A DNA stretch of 48,536 nt from an uncultured Pelagibacteraceae bacterium (GTDB lineage Bacteria; Pseudomonadota; Alphaproteobacteria; Pelagibacterales; Pelagibacteraceae), in the NCBI GenBank assembly GCA_902517615.1, contig CABYCY010000011.1:1-48536 (forward strand). Direction: 5' to 3'. Shown here piece after piece: positions 18,083 through 26,838 of the stretch; position 1 is the first letter of the stretch; each line of letters begins with the position of its first letter. A program made the position numbers and the translations under genes. The notes beneath the pieces are model-generated. The model was not told where the DNA came from, did no database searches, and saw only the letters and a program-made list of their open reading frames with translations.

Positions 18083-20158
18083 ATGAAAGTACCATATCTT
18101 AAAAAAAAACTAGAGATAAAATCTTGTCACAATAAAGAGTGGGAAGACAATTATAGCTGGATACATCAAGAAAACATTTTGGAAGTTCTGATAGATAAAA
18201 CTAAATTGGATCCAGAGGTAAAAAAATACTTAGAAGATGAAAATACATATGCCGAACATCACTTAAAAGACACTAAAGATATTCAGAAAAACCTATTTAA
18301 TGAAATTAAAGGTAGAATAAAATTAGATGATGAATCTTTGCCATATAAAGATCACACTTATGAATATTGGACAAAAACTACAGCTAAAGGTAATTATTCA
18401 ATTAAACTCCGAAAAAAAATTGGTTCAAATAATATTGAAGAAATATGGAATGGCGACAAAGAAAAAGAAATACTTAAAACAGAGTATTTTGGAATTGGAG
18501 ATTTAGAAGTTAGTAAAAATGACAAATATCTTGGATACTCTTTAGATTTAAAAGGTTCTGAATATTATACAATTTATATAAGAGATATAAATAGTAACAA
18601 AATTATTTCTAAAGAAATTACTGAAACGACAGGAGGTATTACTTTTAGTTTAGATGATAAATATATTTTTTATTCAAAACTTGATAAAAATCATAGAGCA
18701 AGAAAAATCTTTAGACACAAAATTGGGAACTTTGACGATGAAGATGAATTAATATTTGAAGAAAAAAGTGAAGCTTTTACAGTTGGTATAGGTATAAGCT
18801 CAGATGAAAAGTATTATTTTATAAATACTTCTGATCACAATACTTCTGAACAATATTATTTTAGATCAGACGAGCAAAAACCAAATCCAAAACTAATAAT
18901 AAAAAGAGAAAGAGGTGTTATTTATTCTGTTAACTCTTGGGATGGAAAATTTTATAATCATACAAATAAAAATGCTGAAGATTTTAAAATTGATGTATGT
19001 AATAATTTAGTAAAACAAGATTGGAAGATATTTATACCAGCTAAAAATGAAGTTTTAATAGGTGGACTAACATTTCTTAAAAATTGGATTATTCGAAGTG
19101 AAACTTCGAATGCGTTAGATAAATTATTTGTTCAAAATATTTCTACAAATATTGAAGAAGAGTTAATTTTTTCAGACGAAAGTATTTATGTTCCTGGAGT
19201 TTCTTTAACACAAAAAAATAGAAATACTAATGAAGTTTATTTAGGATACTCATCGCCAAAAACACCCTCGAGAGTTTATAAATATAACTTATTAAATAAA
19301 TCTAAAGAACTTGTTAAAGAAGAAGAGATTCCCTCAGGACATAATAAAGATGATTATATTGTGGAAAGAGTAGAATTTGAGTCTCATGATGGAAGACTTA
19401 TACCTTTAACAATAACTAGGCATAAAAAAACTAAAATTGATGGTTCGGCAGAATTATTACTTTATGGATATGGTTCTTATGGAAACTCAATTAGTCCAGG
19501 TTTTTCTTCGACAAGATTGAGCTTAATTAATAGAGATATTATATGGGCTACAGCACATATCAGAGGTGGTATGGAAAAGGGTATGAAATGGTGGAAAGAA
19601 GGAAAATTAACAAATAAAAAAAATACATTTGAAGACTATATTTATGCGGCAAAATATTTAATCGAAAATAATTATACCTCAAAAGGTAAAATAATTGGAA
19701 TGGGTGGTTCTGCAGGAGGTTTATTGATGGGCGCAGTGGTGAATCAATCTCCAGAATTATTTTTAGGTATTATTATGGCTGTTCCATTTGTAGATTCCTT
19801 GACTACTAATCTTGATCACTCTTTACCACTGACTGTAGGCGAATTTGATGAATTTGGAAATGCAAAAGATAATAAAGATCATTTTGATTATATATTTTCA
19901 TATGCACCATATAATAATATTAGAAAAATGGATTATCCACATATATTTATTACCACCAGCTTAAGTGATAATAGAGTTTTATTTGATGAACCCACAAAGT
20001 TCACAGCAAAACTTAGGGACTATAAAACAGATAGTAATTTACTTCTTCTAAAAACCGAAATGAATGCTGGTCATGGAGGAAAATCTGGAAGAGACAGTGC
20101 GATAGAAGAAATTGCAATTGATTATGCATTTGCATTAAAAATATCTAAAAAAATTTAA
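18083..20158 (+). CDS. ptrB: Oligopeptidase B (S9A prolyl-oligopeptidase family)
   Basis: A serine peptidase of 691 residues that cleaves short peptides after basic residues. The N-terminal seven-bladed propeller is followed by an alpha/beta-hydrolase domain: LLYGYGSYG (about 459-467), the nucleophile in GGSAGG (Ser 543), Asp in SLSDNRV (629) and His in NAGHGGKSG (664). The N-terminus VPYLKKKLEIKSC...DNYSWI aligns with the family start, so the ATG at 18083 is good even though no ribosome-binding site is visible. It has no signal peptide and is probably cytoplasmic. A 9-bp inverted repeat lies inside the gene at 19091-19111. Confidence 0.9.
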   Translation: MKVPYLKKKLEIKSCHNKEWEDNYSWIHQENILEVLIDKTKLDPEVKKYLEDENTYAEHHLKDTKDIQKNLFNEIKGRIKLDDESLPYKDHTYEYWTKTTAKGNYSIKLRKKIGSNNIEEIWNGDKEKEILKTEYFGIGDLEVSKNDKYLGYSLDLKGSEYYTIYIRDINSNKIISKEITETTGGITFSLDDKYIFYSKLDKNHRARKIFRHKIGNFDDEDELIFEEKSEAFTVGIGISSDEKYYFINTSDHNTSEQYYFRSDEQKPNPKLIIKRERGVIYSVNSWDGKFYNHTNKNAEDFKIDVCNNLVKQDWKIFIPAKNEVLIGGLTFLKNWIIRSETSNALDKLFVQNISTNIEEELIFSDESIYVPGVSLTQKNRNTNEVYLGYSSPKTPSRVYKYNLLNKSKELVKEEEIPSGHNKDDYIVERVEFESHDGRLIPLTITRHKKTKIDGSAELLLYGYGSYGNSISPGFSSTRLSLINRDIIWATAHIRGGMEKGMKWWKEGKLTNKKNTFEDYIYAAKYLIENNYTSKGKIIGMGGSAGGLLMGAVVNQSPELFLGIIMAVPFVDSLTTNLDHSLPLTVGEFDEFGNAKDNKDHFDYIFSYAPYNNIRKMDYPHIFITTSLSDNRVLFDEPTKFTAKLRDYKTDSNLLLLKTEMNAGHGGKSGRDSAIEEIAIDYAFALKISKKI

Positions 20159-20169
20159 TACATTACAAT

Positions 20170-20197
20170 CTTGAAAATAAATAATTAGTTCCTAAAT
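20170..20197 (+). promoter_or_regulatory. Candidate heat-shock (RpoH) promoter for hsp20
   Basis: CTTGAAA (20170-20176), a 14-base spacer and CCTAAAT (20191-20197) resemble the sigma-32 consensus and the groESL element at 5207. It lies about 60 bases upstream of the hsp20 ATG, just after the ptrB stop. The -10 match is weaker than the -35. Confidence 0.55.
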
Positions 20198-20259
20198 AAT
20201 AAATGTATGTCGCCTAATGGGGCCTACAAAAATAAACTTGCTAAATAAAGGAGGATATT

Positions 20260-20706
20260 ATGACAAGTAAGGATTTATCTATATTTAACTCACTAAGACC
20301 TTTTTCAATTGGTTTTGACGATATGTTTGACCAGTTTGAAAATATGTTGGGCAATGGAAATTTGACAATGCAGTCAAATTACCCGCCTTATAACATCAAG
20401 AAAACTGGAAAAGATAATTATGCTATTGAGGTAGCATTGGCTGGTTTTAGTAAAAAAGATGTTGAGGTTGAGTTTGAGGACAACTTATTAACTGTTAGAA
20501 CCAAACAAGTTAATAAATCTGAGGATAATGATGTTAACGGAGAAATTATTCATAAAGGTATTTCTCAAAGACAATTTGCAAGATCATTCACTATTGCCGA
20601 TGATGTAAAAGTAAATGGTGCAGAACTTAAAGATGGTCTTTTGACGATATCATGCGAACGAATAATTCCAGAGCATAAAAAGAAAAAACTTATCGAAATC
20701 AAATAA
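20260..20706 (+). CDS. ibpA: Small heat-shock protein, Hsp20/IbpA family
   Basis: ATP-independent holdase of 148 residues that binds unfolding proteins. The alpha-crystallin domain spans about 40-140: YNIKKTGKDNYAIEVALAGF, then FEDNLLTVRTKQ, and the signature GAELKDGLLTI. A C-terminal IEI motif (LIEIK) mediates oligomerisation. The N-terminus DLSIFNSLRPFSIGFDDMFDQ is IbpA-type. A near-perfect ribosome-binding site AAAGGAGG (20247-20254) implies strong translation. It is a single gene, bounded by a heat-shock-type promoter and a 10-bp hairpin. Confidence 0.95.
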   Translation: MTSKDLSIFNSLRPFSIGFDDMFDQFENMLGNGNLTMQSNYPPYNIKKTGKDNYAIEVALAGFSKKDVEVEFEDNLLTVRTKQVNKSEDNDVNGEIIHKGISQRQFARSFTIADDVKVNGAELKDGLLTISCERIIPEHKKKKLIEIK

Positions 20707-20717
20707 AATTTACCTTG

Positions 20718-20745
20718 CTTGTGGGGATTTCTCCCCACAAGTTAA
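20718..20745 (+). terminator. Hairpin terminator after hsp20
   Basis: A perfect 10-bp stem, CTTGTGGGGA (20718-20727) with TCCCCACAAG (20732-20741), closes a TTTC loop 11 bases after the hsp20 stop. The following TTAAATATT is T-rich but not a clean U-run. It sits between two converging genes, so it may insulate both. Confidence 0.65.
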
Positions 20746-20752
20746 ATATTAA

Positions 20753-22075
20753 TTATTTTTTTGCCATTACTGCATTTAGAACAAATGCTAATAATCCAGC
20801 AGGTATAAGTCCAGTCGTTAAAAGTAGTTTTAAACTTATTCCAAAATCTGGAATATTTTTCACAAAATCTGGTAATAATGACATTCCAATACCAAAAGAT
20901 AAAGAAAGAGCTAAAATTAATAAATTTCTTTGATCCATTTCTGATTTTGAAATTAATTTAATTCCAGCTGCTGCAATCATTCCAAACATAATGATCGCTG
21001 CTCCACCAATTACAGACTCTGGCATTGCAGCAATTATTCCACCTAATTTTGGAAATAATCCCATCAATACTAAAATTATTCCAGCAATAGTTCCAACATG
21101 TCTACTTATCACACCTGTAAATGCAACTAGTCCGGCATTTTGAGAATAAGATGTATTTGGCATTGCATTAAATAATGCACCAAATGCTGTTCCAACTCCA
21201 TCTCCCATTATTCCACCTGATAATTCCTTATCAGTTGCTTCTCGTTTAGCACCACCCATTGTTGTAGCACTTATATCTCCAATTGTTTCGATTGTTGTTA
21301 CAATTGACATAAACAACATCAAAATTATTGCTCCTGGAACAAAATCAATCCCATATTGAAGAGGCATTGGAAGCGCAAACCAAGATGCTGATTCGATTTT
21401 ACCGTAGTTAACCATACCTAACGCCATAGCAACTATAAATCCAGCAACTATTCCTATTAAAATTGAAGCTGAAGAAGCCATCCCTTTGCCTTTAATATTA
21501 AAACCAATAGCAACTATAAAAACAGTAAAGGCAACAGTTAAATGATTTGCATTTGCAAAAATTTCAGGTTTATTATTCATTAACCATCCACCTCCGCCAG
21601 CATACATAAAACCAACTTTAAGAAGACTAAATCCAATCATTAACACAACTATTCCTGTTACTAATGGTGGAAAAAGATGTCTCATAGGTTTTAAAATTTT
21701 CCCAATAAAAATTTGGAAAATTCCTCCAATAAATGCTGCTGTAAAAACTGCACCTAAACCTGCAGCTTTAAATGGTAGCATTATTGGTATAAATGCAAAA
21801 CTTGTACCTTGAATTATTGGTAGTCTTGCACCAATATTCTTATACCCAACTGTTTGAATAATTGTTGCTACTCCCGCTACAAACAAAGCCATTTGAATCA
21901 AAAATATTTTTTCCTCAGGCGTTTGACCAAAAACTCCAGCCACAATAATAGGAACAGTTATATTACCAGCAAACATTGCTAGCACGTGCTGAATTCCTAA
22001 AGGTATGGACTTATTTAATGGAAGTTTCTTATCTGGACTGCTTGTAGAGCCCGTTTGTGTTTTACTTGAAGCCAT
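20753..22075 (-). CDS. NCS2-family purine (xanthine/urate) permease
   Basis: Inner-membrane nucleobase:cation symporter of 440 residues with about 12-14 hydrophobic segments. Visible family motifs are GIQHVLAMFAGNITVPII near residue 28, PIIQGTSFAFIPIM, the ETIGDISATT substrate helix, and NTSYSQNAGLVAFTGV. In this family QN-x-G at that place goes with purine (xanthine, urate) transporters, whereas uracil permeases have EN-x-G. Purine specificity therefore follows from the motif and from the flanking catabolic cluster. The ribosome-binding site GGAGG is adjacent to a small hairpin (22080-22103). It is the leftmost gene of the purine island. Confidence 0.88.
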   Translation of the reverse strand: MASSKTQTGSTSSPDKKLPLNKSIPLGIQHVLAMFAGNITVPIIVAGVFGQTPEEKIFLIQMALFVAGVATIIQTVGYKNIGARLPIIQGTSFAFIPIMLPFKAAGLGAVFTAAFIGGIFQIFIGKILKPMRHLFPPLVTGIVVLMIGFSLLKVGFMYAGGGGWLMNNKPEIFANANHLTVAFTVFIVAIGFNIKGKGMASSASILIGIVAGFIVAMALGMVNYGKIESASWFALPMPLQYGIDFVPGAIILMLFMSIVTTIETIGDISATTMGGAKREATDKELSGGIMGDGVGTAFGALFNAMPNTSYSQNAGLVAFTGVISRHVGTIAGIILVLMGLFPKLGGIIAAMPESVIGGAAIIMFGMIAAAGIKLISKSEMDQRNLLILALSLSFGIGMSLLPDFVKNIPDFGISLKLLLTTGLIPAGLLAFVLNAVMAKK

Positions 22076-22079
22076 ATAA

Positions 22080-22103
22080 CCTCCGTCGTTATCTTAGTCG
22101 ACG
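22080..22103 (-). promoter_or_regulatory. Hairpin beside the ribosome-binding site of the purine permease
   Basis: On the minus strand, CGTCG (22103-22099) and CGACG (22088-22084) can pair around a 10-base loop. The 3' arm abuts and shares one base with the ribosome-binding site GGAGG (22084-22080), 4 bases before the ATG. A GC-rich stem stands out in this AT-rich leader. It could modulate translation or be part of a larger riboswitch; I could not match it to a known class by eye. Confidence 0.35.
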
Positions 22104-22250
22104 TTACATTATTGGCAATTAATAGATATAAAAAAAACTACTTTGTTTAGAATATCTCTAATTTAAATGGTGAAAAAAACCTATAATGAACAGATTTAAT
22201 TCAACCATAAAAGAAAATAATTTTAATACTACTTTTTCTATTAATGGATT

Positions 22251-22556
22251 TTAAAAACACCCATTTGATACAAAGCCTATAACTATGTTTTCTGGATTTA
22301 TCTCAAACCTACGTTCACAAGGAACAAGGTATTTTTTACTATTATAAACTAGCTCAAAATTTCCTTTAGCATTTTTGAAATCTTCGTCTGGTTTTCCTAG
22401 CTCCATTTGAAGTTCACTAGCAGATTTTCCTAGAAATTTACTTAATTTTTCATTTTCTTTTTCAACAATAGCATCTGTTCTTTCTTTAACAGTTTGACAT
22501 CCCGAAAAAAAAATTATGATAATTAAAAGACTTATTGCTGATTTAAATTTTGACAT
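22251..22556 (-). CDS. Small lipoprotein with BamE/OmlA-like motif
   Basis: A 101-residue predicted lipoprotein. The signal is MSKFKSAISLLIIIIFFSGC with lipobox Cys at 20, then a polar helix. FLGKSASELQMELGKPDEDF follows, the helix-turn seen in SmpA/OmlA/BamE-type domains (LxGxxxxxLxxxLGxPD). The C-terminus, YLVPCERRFEINPENIVIGF, has two further Cys (in LVPCERR and SNGCF) that might form a disulfide. Function unknown; the likely location is the periplasmic face of a membrane. It lies 175 bases upstream of the permease gene in the same direction, with no evident tie to purine use. Confidence 0.65.
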   Translation of the reverse strand: MSKFKSAISLLIIIIFFSGCQTVKERTDAIVEKENEKLSKFLGKSASELQMELGKPDEDFKNAKGNFELVYNSKKYLVPCERRFEINPENIVIGFVSNGCF

Positions 22557-22683
22557 AAGTTTAAATTAACATTTTTTGTTTAATAAATTATTAACTTTTA
22601 AGTTGTATAAATAATTTATTTCTTATTACTTTTAAGATTAATTTATAGTAACAATTGTGTTCTTTATTTGATAGTTCAAGCAT

Positions 22684-23274
22684 ATGAATGAAAAAGCCTT
22701 AGAAAAGATGCTAAATATATTTTTGAATGAAGTTTTGCCTCTTACTGAAAAAGGTGTTGCGAAAGGTAGTAAAATATTTGGGGCTGCTATAGTCAAAAAA
22801 GATGATTTATCACTGGTAATTGCAGAAACAAACAATGAGATAGAAAATCCATTGTGGCACGGGGAAATGCATACTATTAAAAAATTTTATGAATTAGATG
22901 CAAATACTAGACCAAATGAGAAAGACTGCATGTTCTTAAGTTCACATGAGCCTTGCAGTATGTGCTTGAGTGCGATTACCTTTTCTGGATTTGATAATTT
23001 TTATTATCTGTTTCCATACACAGCCACAAATGATGATTTTAATATTCCACATGATTTAAATATATTGAAAGAAGTATTCAAAATTAATGATGGAGAATAT
23101 AATAAAGAAAATTCCTATTGGAAAAGTCAAAATATAAATTTACTTATTGAAAATTTACCCCCTTCTAAAAAAGAAAAAATTTTAAATCAATTAAATGAAA
23201 TTAGAAAAAAATATCAAACTTTATCAAATCAATATCAGGAAAATAAAAATGGGAATTCTATACCATTAAATTAA
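22684..23274 (+). CDS. Zinc-dependent nucleobase/nucleoside deaminase (CDA fold), substrate uncertain
   Basis: A 196-residue cytidine-deaminase-fold enzyme. Zinc ligands are His 59 in WHGEMHT, with catalytic Glu 61, and Cys 91 and 94 in HEPCSMC. It is larger and divergent from the guanine deaminase at 29408-29878, with an extra C-terminal stretch of about 70 residues ending in a polar helix. It heads the plus-strand run deaminase-ATPase-permease-permease, 3 bases ahead of the ABC ATPase. This suggests it acts on the imported base. Candidates are guanine, adenine, cytosine or a pterin-like base; sequence alone does not decide. Confidence 0.75.
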   Translation: MNEKALEKMLNIFLNEVLPLTEKGVAKGSKIFGAAIVKKDDLSLVIAETNNEIENPLWHGEMHTIKKFYELDANTRPNEKDCMFLSSHEPCSMCLSAITFSGFDNFYYLFPYTATNDDFNIPHDLNILKEVFKINDGEYNKENSYWKSQNINLLIENLPPSKKEKILNQLNEIRKKYQTLSNQYQENKNGNSIPLN

Positions 23275-23277
23275 TCA

Positions 23278-24774
23278 ATGAATACAAACCTTAAAATTTC
23301 AAATGTAACCAAAATATATCCAGGGTGTATTGCAAACGATAATGTTTCGCTCGAATTTAATAGTGGTAAAATTTATGCTCTTCTTGGAGAAAATGGCGCT
23401 GGTAAATCTACCTTGGTTAAAATTCTATCGGGTGTAATAATTCCTGATGAAGGTAAAATTTATTTAAATGAAAATAATCTTCAACTTAATTCACCATTAG
23501 ATGCTAAAAAAAATGATATTGGAATGGTTTTTCAGCATTTTAACCTTTTTGAAACTTTGTCTGTTTTCGAAAACTTAATAATAGACTCAGACGAACAAAG
23601 AGAAAGTTTAAGAGAAAAAATTGACTCAATTATGAAAAAATACAATTTTTCAATTGATCTAGATATTCCTGTTTTAAATCTTTCAGCGGGTCAAAAACAG
23701 AAAGTAGAAATAATAAGATGTCTAATAAGAAGTCCAAAAGTGTTAATTATGGATGAACCAACATCTGTATTAACAGAGCAAGAAACGAGTGAATTATTTT
23801 TATCTTTGAAAAAATTTTCAGAAGAAGGAATTTTAATTATTTATATAACTCATAAACTAAAGGAGGTTATGCAGCTTTGTGACGAAGTTGCTGTAATGAG
23901 AAGAGGAAAGCTAGTCTCTGTAAGCCAAATCAAGAATGAAAATTTAGAGTCACTTGCTAACAAAATGGTAGGTCAAAACTTAAAAACTATTAAGAAAAAA
24001 AAAGCAAACATATCATCAGATCAATTAATTAAAATAACTAATCTTAATTTTATAAGCGAGGATCCTTTTGAAACAAATTTAAATGATATTAATTTTTCTG
24101 TTAATCGAGGCGAATGTTTGGGAATTGCTGGTATATCGGGAAATGGCCAAAGTGAATTATTTCAAGTATTAAGTGGTGAAATTTTGTCAGATAAGAATTC
24201 TATAGAATTTAATAAAAATTATATTGGAGATTTAAATCCTCAAGAGAGAAGAGAATATATGGTGGCTTTTTCTCCAGAAGATAGACTTGAACAAGCAGCG
24301 ATTCCTCAAATGAAAATTTTTGAAAATGTAGCCTTAAACAATTTTAAATCCTCAAATTTTTTTAACAATGGATTAATAAATGAAAAAAAAATTAGAGAAC
24401 ATTCAAAAAAAATAATTTCGGACTTTAATGTTAATACGGATAACATAGATTTAAAAAGTCAATTTTTGTCTGGAGGAAATCTACAAAAATTGATTATGGG
24501 AAGAGAATTAATAACCTCTCCAGATTTGTTGATTTGTTTTAATCCAACTTGGGGACTGGATGTTGGAGCAATAAATTATATCCACGAAACATTGATTAAA
24601 ATCAACGAAAAAAATAAATCAATAATATTAATATCTACAGATACTGATGAATTGTTAAAACTAAGTGATAAAATTTCAGTAATAAATAAAGGGAAATTAT
24701 CAAAAATTATGAGTGCTGATGAGGTTACCTCTGAGAAACTTGGAGTGCTTATGGGGGGAGGAGAAATTGATTAA
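23278..24774 (+). CDS. ABC transporter ATPase of BMP-type nucleoside/purine uptake system
   Basis: A 498-residue protein with two fused ATPase domains, as in ribose- and nucleoside-type importers. Domain 1 has Walker A GENGAGKST (38-46), signature LSAGQ and Walker B VLIMDEPTS. Domain 2 has the degenerate P-loop GISGNGQSE, signature LSGGN, and FNPTWGLDVGA in place of a normal Walker B; that degeneracy is usual for this family. The stop overlaps the next permease start by 8 bases. With the two permeases and the BMP binding protein it forms a complete importer. Confidence 0.93.
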   Translation: MNTNLKISNVTKIYPGCIANDNVSLEFNSGKIYALLGENGAGKSTLVKILSGVIIPDEGKIYLNENNLQLNSPLDAKKNDIGMVFQHFNLFETLSVFENLIIDSDEQRESLREKIDSIMKKYNFSIDLDIPVLNLSAGQKQKVEIIRCLIRSPKVLIMDEPTSVLTEQETSELFLSLKKFSEEGILIIYITHKLKEVMQLCDEVAVMRRGKLVSVSQIKNENLESLANKMVGQNLKTIKKKKANISSDQLIKITNLNFISEDPFETNLNDINFSVNRGECLGIAGISGNGQSELFQVLSGEILSDKNSIEFNKNYIGDLNPQERREYMVAFSPEDRLEQAAIPQMKIFENVALNNFKSSNFFNNGLINEKKIREHSKKIISDFNVNTDNIDLKSQFLSGGNLQKLIMGRELITSPDLLICFNPTWGLDVGAINYIHETLIKINEKNKSIILISTDTDELLKLSDKISVINKGKLSKIMSADEVTSEKLGVLMGGGEID

Positions 24775-25831
24775 AATTGTAAAAAGAGACCAGCCTTCAA
24801 GAGCTATTTTTTTTCTTACTCCAATTTTAGCAATTTTTCTAACATTGGTAGCGGGAGGTCTAATTTTTTATATTTTAGGTTTTAAACCTTTTGAGGCTCT
24901 TAAATTTTTTTTTATTGTTCCAATTGCAGATAATTATGGGTTAAGTGAATTACTACTAAAAGCTACACCACTTTGTTTAATTGCAATTGGTTTATCTTTT
25001 TGTTTTAAAAGTAATAATTGGAATATTGGAGCTGAAGGTCAATTAACTTTTGGTGCTATAGTTTCAGGAGGTGTTGCTTTACTATTTTATGATCAAGAGG
25101 GATTTTACATTCTTCCTATAGTAATATTAGCTGGTGCAATTGGTGGTATGCTATATGCATCAATACCCGCAATTTTGAAAACCTACTTTAATACAAACGA
25201 AATATTAGTAAGTCTTATGCTGGTATATGTTTCAAAATTAATTTTGGATTATCTTGTTGTAGGCCCTTGGAGTAACCCTGAAGGATTTAATTTTCCTGAA
25301 ACCAGACAGTTCAGTGACTCTGCAAGACTTCCATTATTATTTGAAGGGCTAAGAATTCATGCAGGAATATATTTAGCTTTAGCTGCAGTAGTTATTAGCT
25401 GGTTTATTTTTTATAAGACATTTTTGGGATTTCAAATGAAGGTTTCAGGTTTTAGTTTAAAAACTGCCAAGTATGCTGGATACAAAGGTAAAAAAATGAT
25501 TATCCTCGTTTTTTTAATAAGTGGAGCTTGCGCAGGTCTTGCAGGAGTTGGTGAAATAACAGGGCCTATAGGACAACTTCATAGAGAAGTATCTCCTGAT
25601 TATGGTTTTACCGCAATAATTGTTGCATTTTTAGGGCGTTTACATCCTGTTGGGATAATCTTTGCTTCATTAGTTGTTGCAATAACTTATCTGGGAGCGG
25701 AAACAGCCCAAATATTTATGCAAATACCAAAATATACTGGTCAAGTTTTTCAAGGAATGATTTTATTTTTTCTTCTTGCATCTGACTATTTACTCTTTTT
25801 CAAATTTAAATTTATAGGTTCAAAAAAATGA
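24767..25831 (+). CDS. ABC transporter permease, BMP-type purine/nucleoside importer (first subunit)
   Basis: Inner-membrane permease (BPD_transp_2 family) of 354 residues with about 8-9 hydrophobic segments. Family motifs are FCFKSNNWNIGAEGQL (GAEGQ), NTNEILVSLMLVYV, and SGACAGLAGVGEITGP. An ATG at 24713 would give an N-terminus that merely reads the ATPase gene in another frame. The better start is TTG at 24767, preceded by GGAGG at 24757-24761 with a 5-base spacing. This is an unusual start decided by the ribosome-binding site. The 3' end overlaps the second permease by ATGA. Confidence 0.88.
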   Translation: MIKIVKRDQPSRAIFFLTPILAIFLTLVAGGLIFYILGFKPFEALKFFFIVPIADNYGLSELLLKATPLCLIAIGLSFCFKSNNWNIGAEGQLTFGAIVSGGVALLFYDQEGFYILPIVILAGAIGGMLYASIPAILKTYFNTNEILVSLMLVYVSKLILDYLVVGPWSNPEGFNFPETRQFSDSARLPLLFEGLRIHAGIYLALAAVVISWFIFYKTFLGFQMKVSGFSLKTAKYAGYKGKKMIILVFLISGACAGLAGVGEITGPIGQLHREVSPDYGFTAIIVAFLGRLHPVGIIFASLVVAITYLGAETAQIFMQIPKYTGQVFQGMILFFLLASDYLLFFKFKFIGSKK

Positions 25832-26760
25832 TCATAGATATAAATTTTGTTGGACTAATAATTACATCAATAATGGCCTCTGCAGTTCCTTTGATTTTAG
25901 CGTCTTGTGGAGAGTTAATTACTGAAAGATCAGGAGTGTTAAACCTTGGTGTTGAAGGAATGATGATAATTGGGGCTATTTCAGGTTTTGCACTAATGAC
26001 TGTTACTGGAAGTTTGTTTATAGCAGTTTTTGGTGCAATGCTGGCTGGTGTTTTAATTTCAACAATTTTTGCATTCCTAACTCAAACTTTAATTACAAAT
26101 CATGTAGCAACTGGGTTGGCACTTACTATTTTTGGAATAGGAATTTCAGCAATGATTGGAAAAAACTTCGTAGGTATTCCTGGAAAAGAGTTTCCTGTTT
26201 TATTTAATAGTTTAAAGGATTCGATACCTTTTTTAAGTCCAATATTATTTGGACACTCAATTGTATTTTATTTTGCTTTTGCGTTACCTTTTTTTACAAA
26301 TTATTTTTTAAAAAAAACTAAGATAGGATTGATTGTAAGAGCTGTAGGAGATTCACCTGAATCAGCTTCTAACCAGGGTATAAATGTAAGATTAGTTCGT
26401 TACGCTTGTATACTTTATGGAGGAGCAATGTGTGGGCTTGCGGGGGCCTATTTATCTATGATCTATACTCCACAGTGGATTGAAAATATGACAGGTGGTA
26501 GAGGATGGATCGCATTAGCACTTGTAGTATTTTCTACATGGAACCCTATTAAAATTTTAATAGGCGCGATGATTTTTGGTGGACTAACAATAATTCAATT
26601 TCATATGCAAGCTATGGGTGTAAGAATACCGGTACAATTTTTGACTGCTCTTCCCTATATAGTTACAATAGTGGTATTGGTTGTAATTTCTCGTGATAGT
26701 AGAAAAATAAGACTAAGTACACCGAGTTCATTAGGTAAATCATTTTATAAAGACAATTAA
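25828..26760 (+). CDS. ABC transporter permease, BMP-type purine/nucleoside importer (second subunit)
   Basis: A 310-residue polytopic membrane protein forming the transmembrane channel with the preceding subunit. Motifs are ITERSGVLNLGVEGMM (the GVEGM signature near residue 45), GINVRLVRYACILYGGAMCG, and GRGWIALALVVFSTWNP near the C-terminus, all typical of paired permeases of the NupQ/YufQ type. Translationally coupled to the upstream permease through ATGA. It is followed after 78 bases by the binding protein gene, which has its own good ribosome-binding site. Confidence 0.93.
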   Translation: MIIDINFVGLIITSIMASAVPLILASCGELITERSGVLNLGVEGMMIIGAISGFALMTVTGSLFIAVFGAMLAGVLISTIFAFLTQTLITNHVATGLALTIFGIGISAMIGKNFVGIPGKEFPVLFNSLKDSIPFLSPILFGHSIVFYFAFALPFFTNYFLKKTKIGLIVRAVGDSPESASNQGINVRLVRYACILYGGAMCGLAGAYLSMIYTPQWIENMTGGRGWIALALVVFSTWNPIKILIGAMIFGGLTIIQFHMQAMGVRIPVQFLTALPYIVTIVVLVVISRDSRKIRLSTPSSLGKSFYKDN

Positions 26761-26838
26761 TTATAAAATAATTATTTTTTTTTAAAGAATTTAATTTAAG
26801 CTTCGAATAATAAAAAATTAAACAGGGGAAATAAATTT

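Noticed and set aside
26764..26778. Palindrome AAAATAATTATTTT before the BMP gene as a terminator
   Set aside because: It is a loopless all-A/T self-complement, expected often in such DNA; not credible as a terminator.
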